NCBI GenBank assembly: GCA_950097015.1
Contig: CATNEN010000007.1
Location: 8,619,001-8,683,000, forward strand
DNA from: Macrostomum hystrix
Lineage: Eukaryota > Platyhelminthes > Macrostomidae
Reading direction: 5' to 3'
Length of the DNA: 64,000 nucleotides
This document shows, piece after piece, positions 64,000-64,000 of the stretch; the first letter of the stretch is position 1; each line of letters opens with the position of its first letter. Made by a program: the position numbers and the translations under genes. Under the pieces are notes generated by a model. The model was not told the DNA's origin, did not search any database, and saw only the letters and a list, made by a program, of their open reading frames with translations.

Positions 64000-64000
64000 T

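Overview
This is a eukaryotic, almost certainly metazoan, nuclear window. Coding sequence is split into GC-rich exons bounded by GT..AG introns, the non-coding DNA is AT-rich, and the window is full of tRNA-derived SINE-like copies, a MITE-like family, minisatellites and three classes of autonomous transposable element. A WDR97/WDR87-type WD40 gene points to an animal with motile cilia or flagella. The repeat load would suit a lophotrochozoan or free-living flatworm, but that is only a guess.

Layout. 1-1646: AT-rich intergenic DNA with a run of nested GC palindromes at the left edge. 1647-12033 (+): a nine-exon WD40-repeat gene. All exon joins agree in phase and give about 1524 aa; introns 4-6 are filled with minisatellites and nested mobile DNA. 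13615-24633 (-): an eight-exon RhoGEF gene with a DH domain and no visible PH domain, about 722 aa. Its introns hold four minisatellite arrays of up to 1.3 kb, two SINE families and MITE copies. 25923-27223 (+): a secreted cysteine-rich plus LamG-like protein whose start codon appears to be split by a 99-bp intron. 27224-29240: intergenic DNA with a 67-bp inverted/direct repeat cluster.

About 29.2-47.1 kb is a decayed Maverick/Polinton (adintovirus-like) island: a broken protein-primed type DNA polymerase B (+), a convergent virion-protein-like ORF (-), a DDE integrase with C-terminal chromodomain (-), and a PC4-like single-stranded-DNA-binding protein gene (-). Two much younger retroelements are nested in it: a Ngaro/PAT-type tyrosine-recombinase retrotransposon (35377-40040) with split direct repeats A1-B1-A2-B2, and a non-LTR retrotransposon (40490-46753, minus strand) with intact ORF1 and ORF2, ~97-bp promoter-side monomers and a perfect 11-bp target-site duplication. 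The latter splits the PC4-like ORF.

48.2-62.0 kb carries three dispersed members of one secreted lectin-like family (48249-49125 -, 55113-56014 +, 61197-61975 -). Each has two exons: signal peptide plus PAN-like cysteine domain, then an F5/8C-fucolectin-like domain, joined by a phase-1 intron. The third copy looks like a pseudogene. Between them lie decayed non-LTR reverse transcriptase, an LTR-retrotransposon fragment flanked by a 385-bp direct duplication, SINE and MITE copies, and a long imperfect hairpin at 56345-56442 that resembles a small-RNA precursor. The right edge holds the 3' part of an unidentified minus-strand gene.
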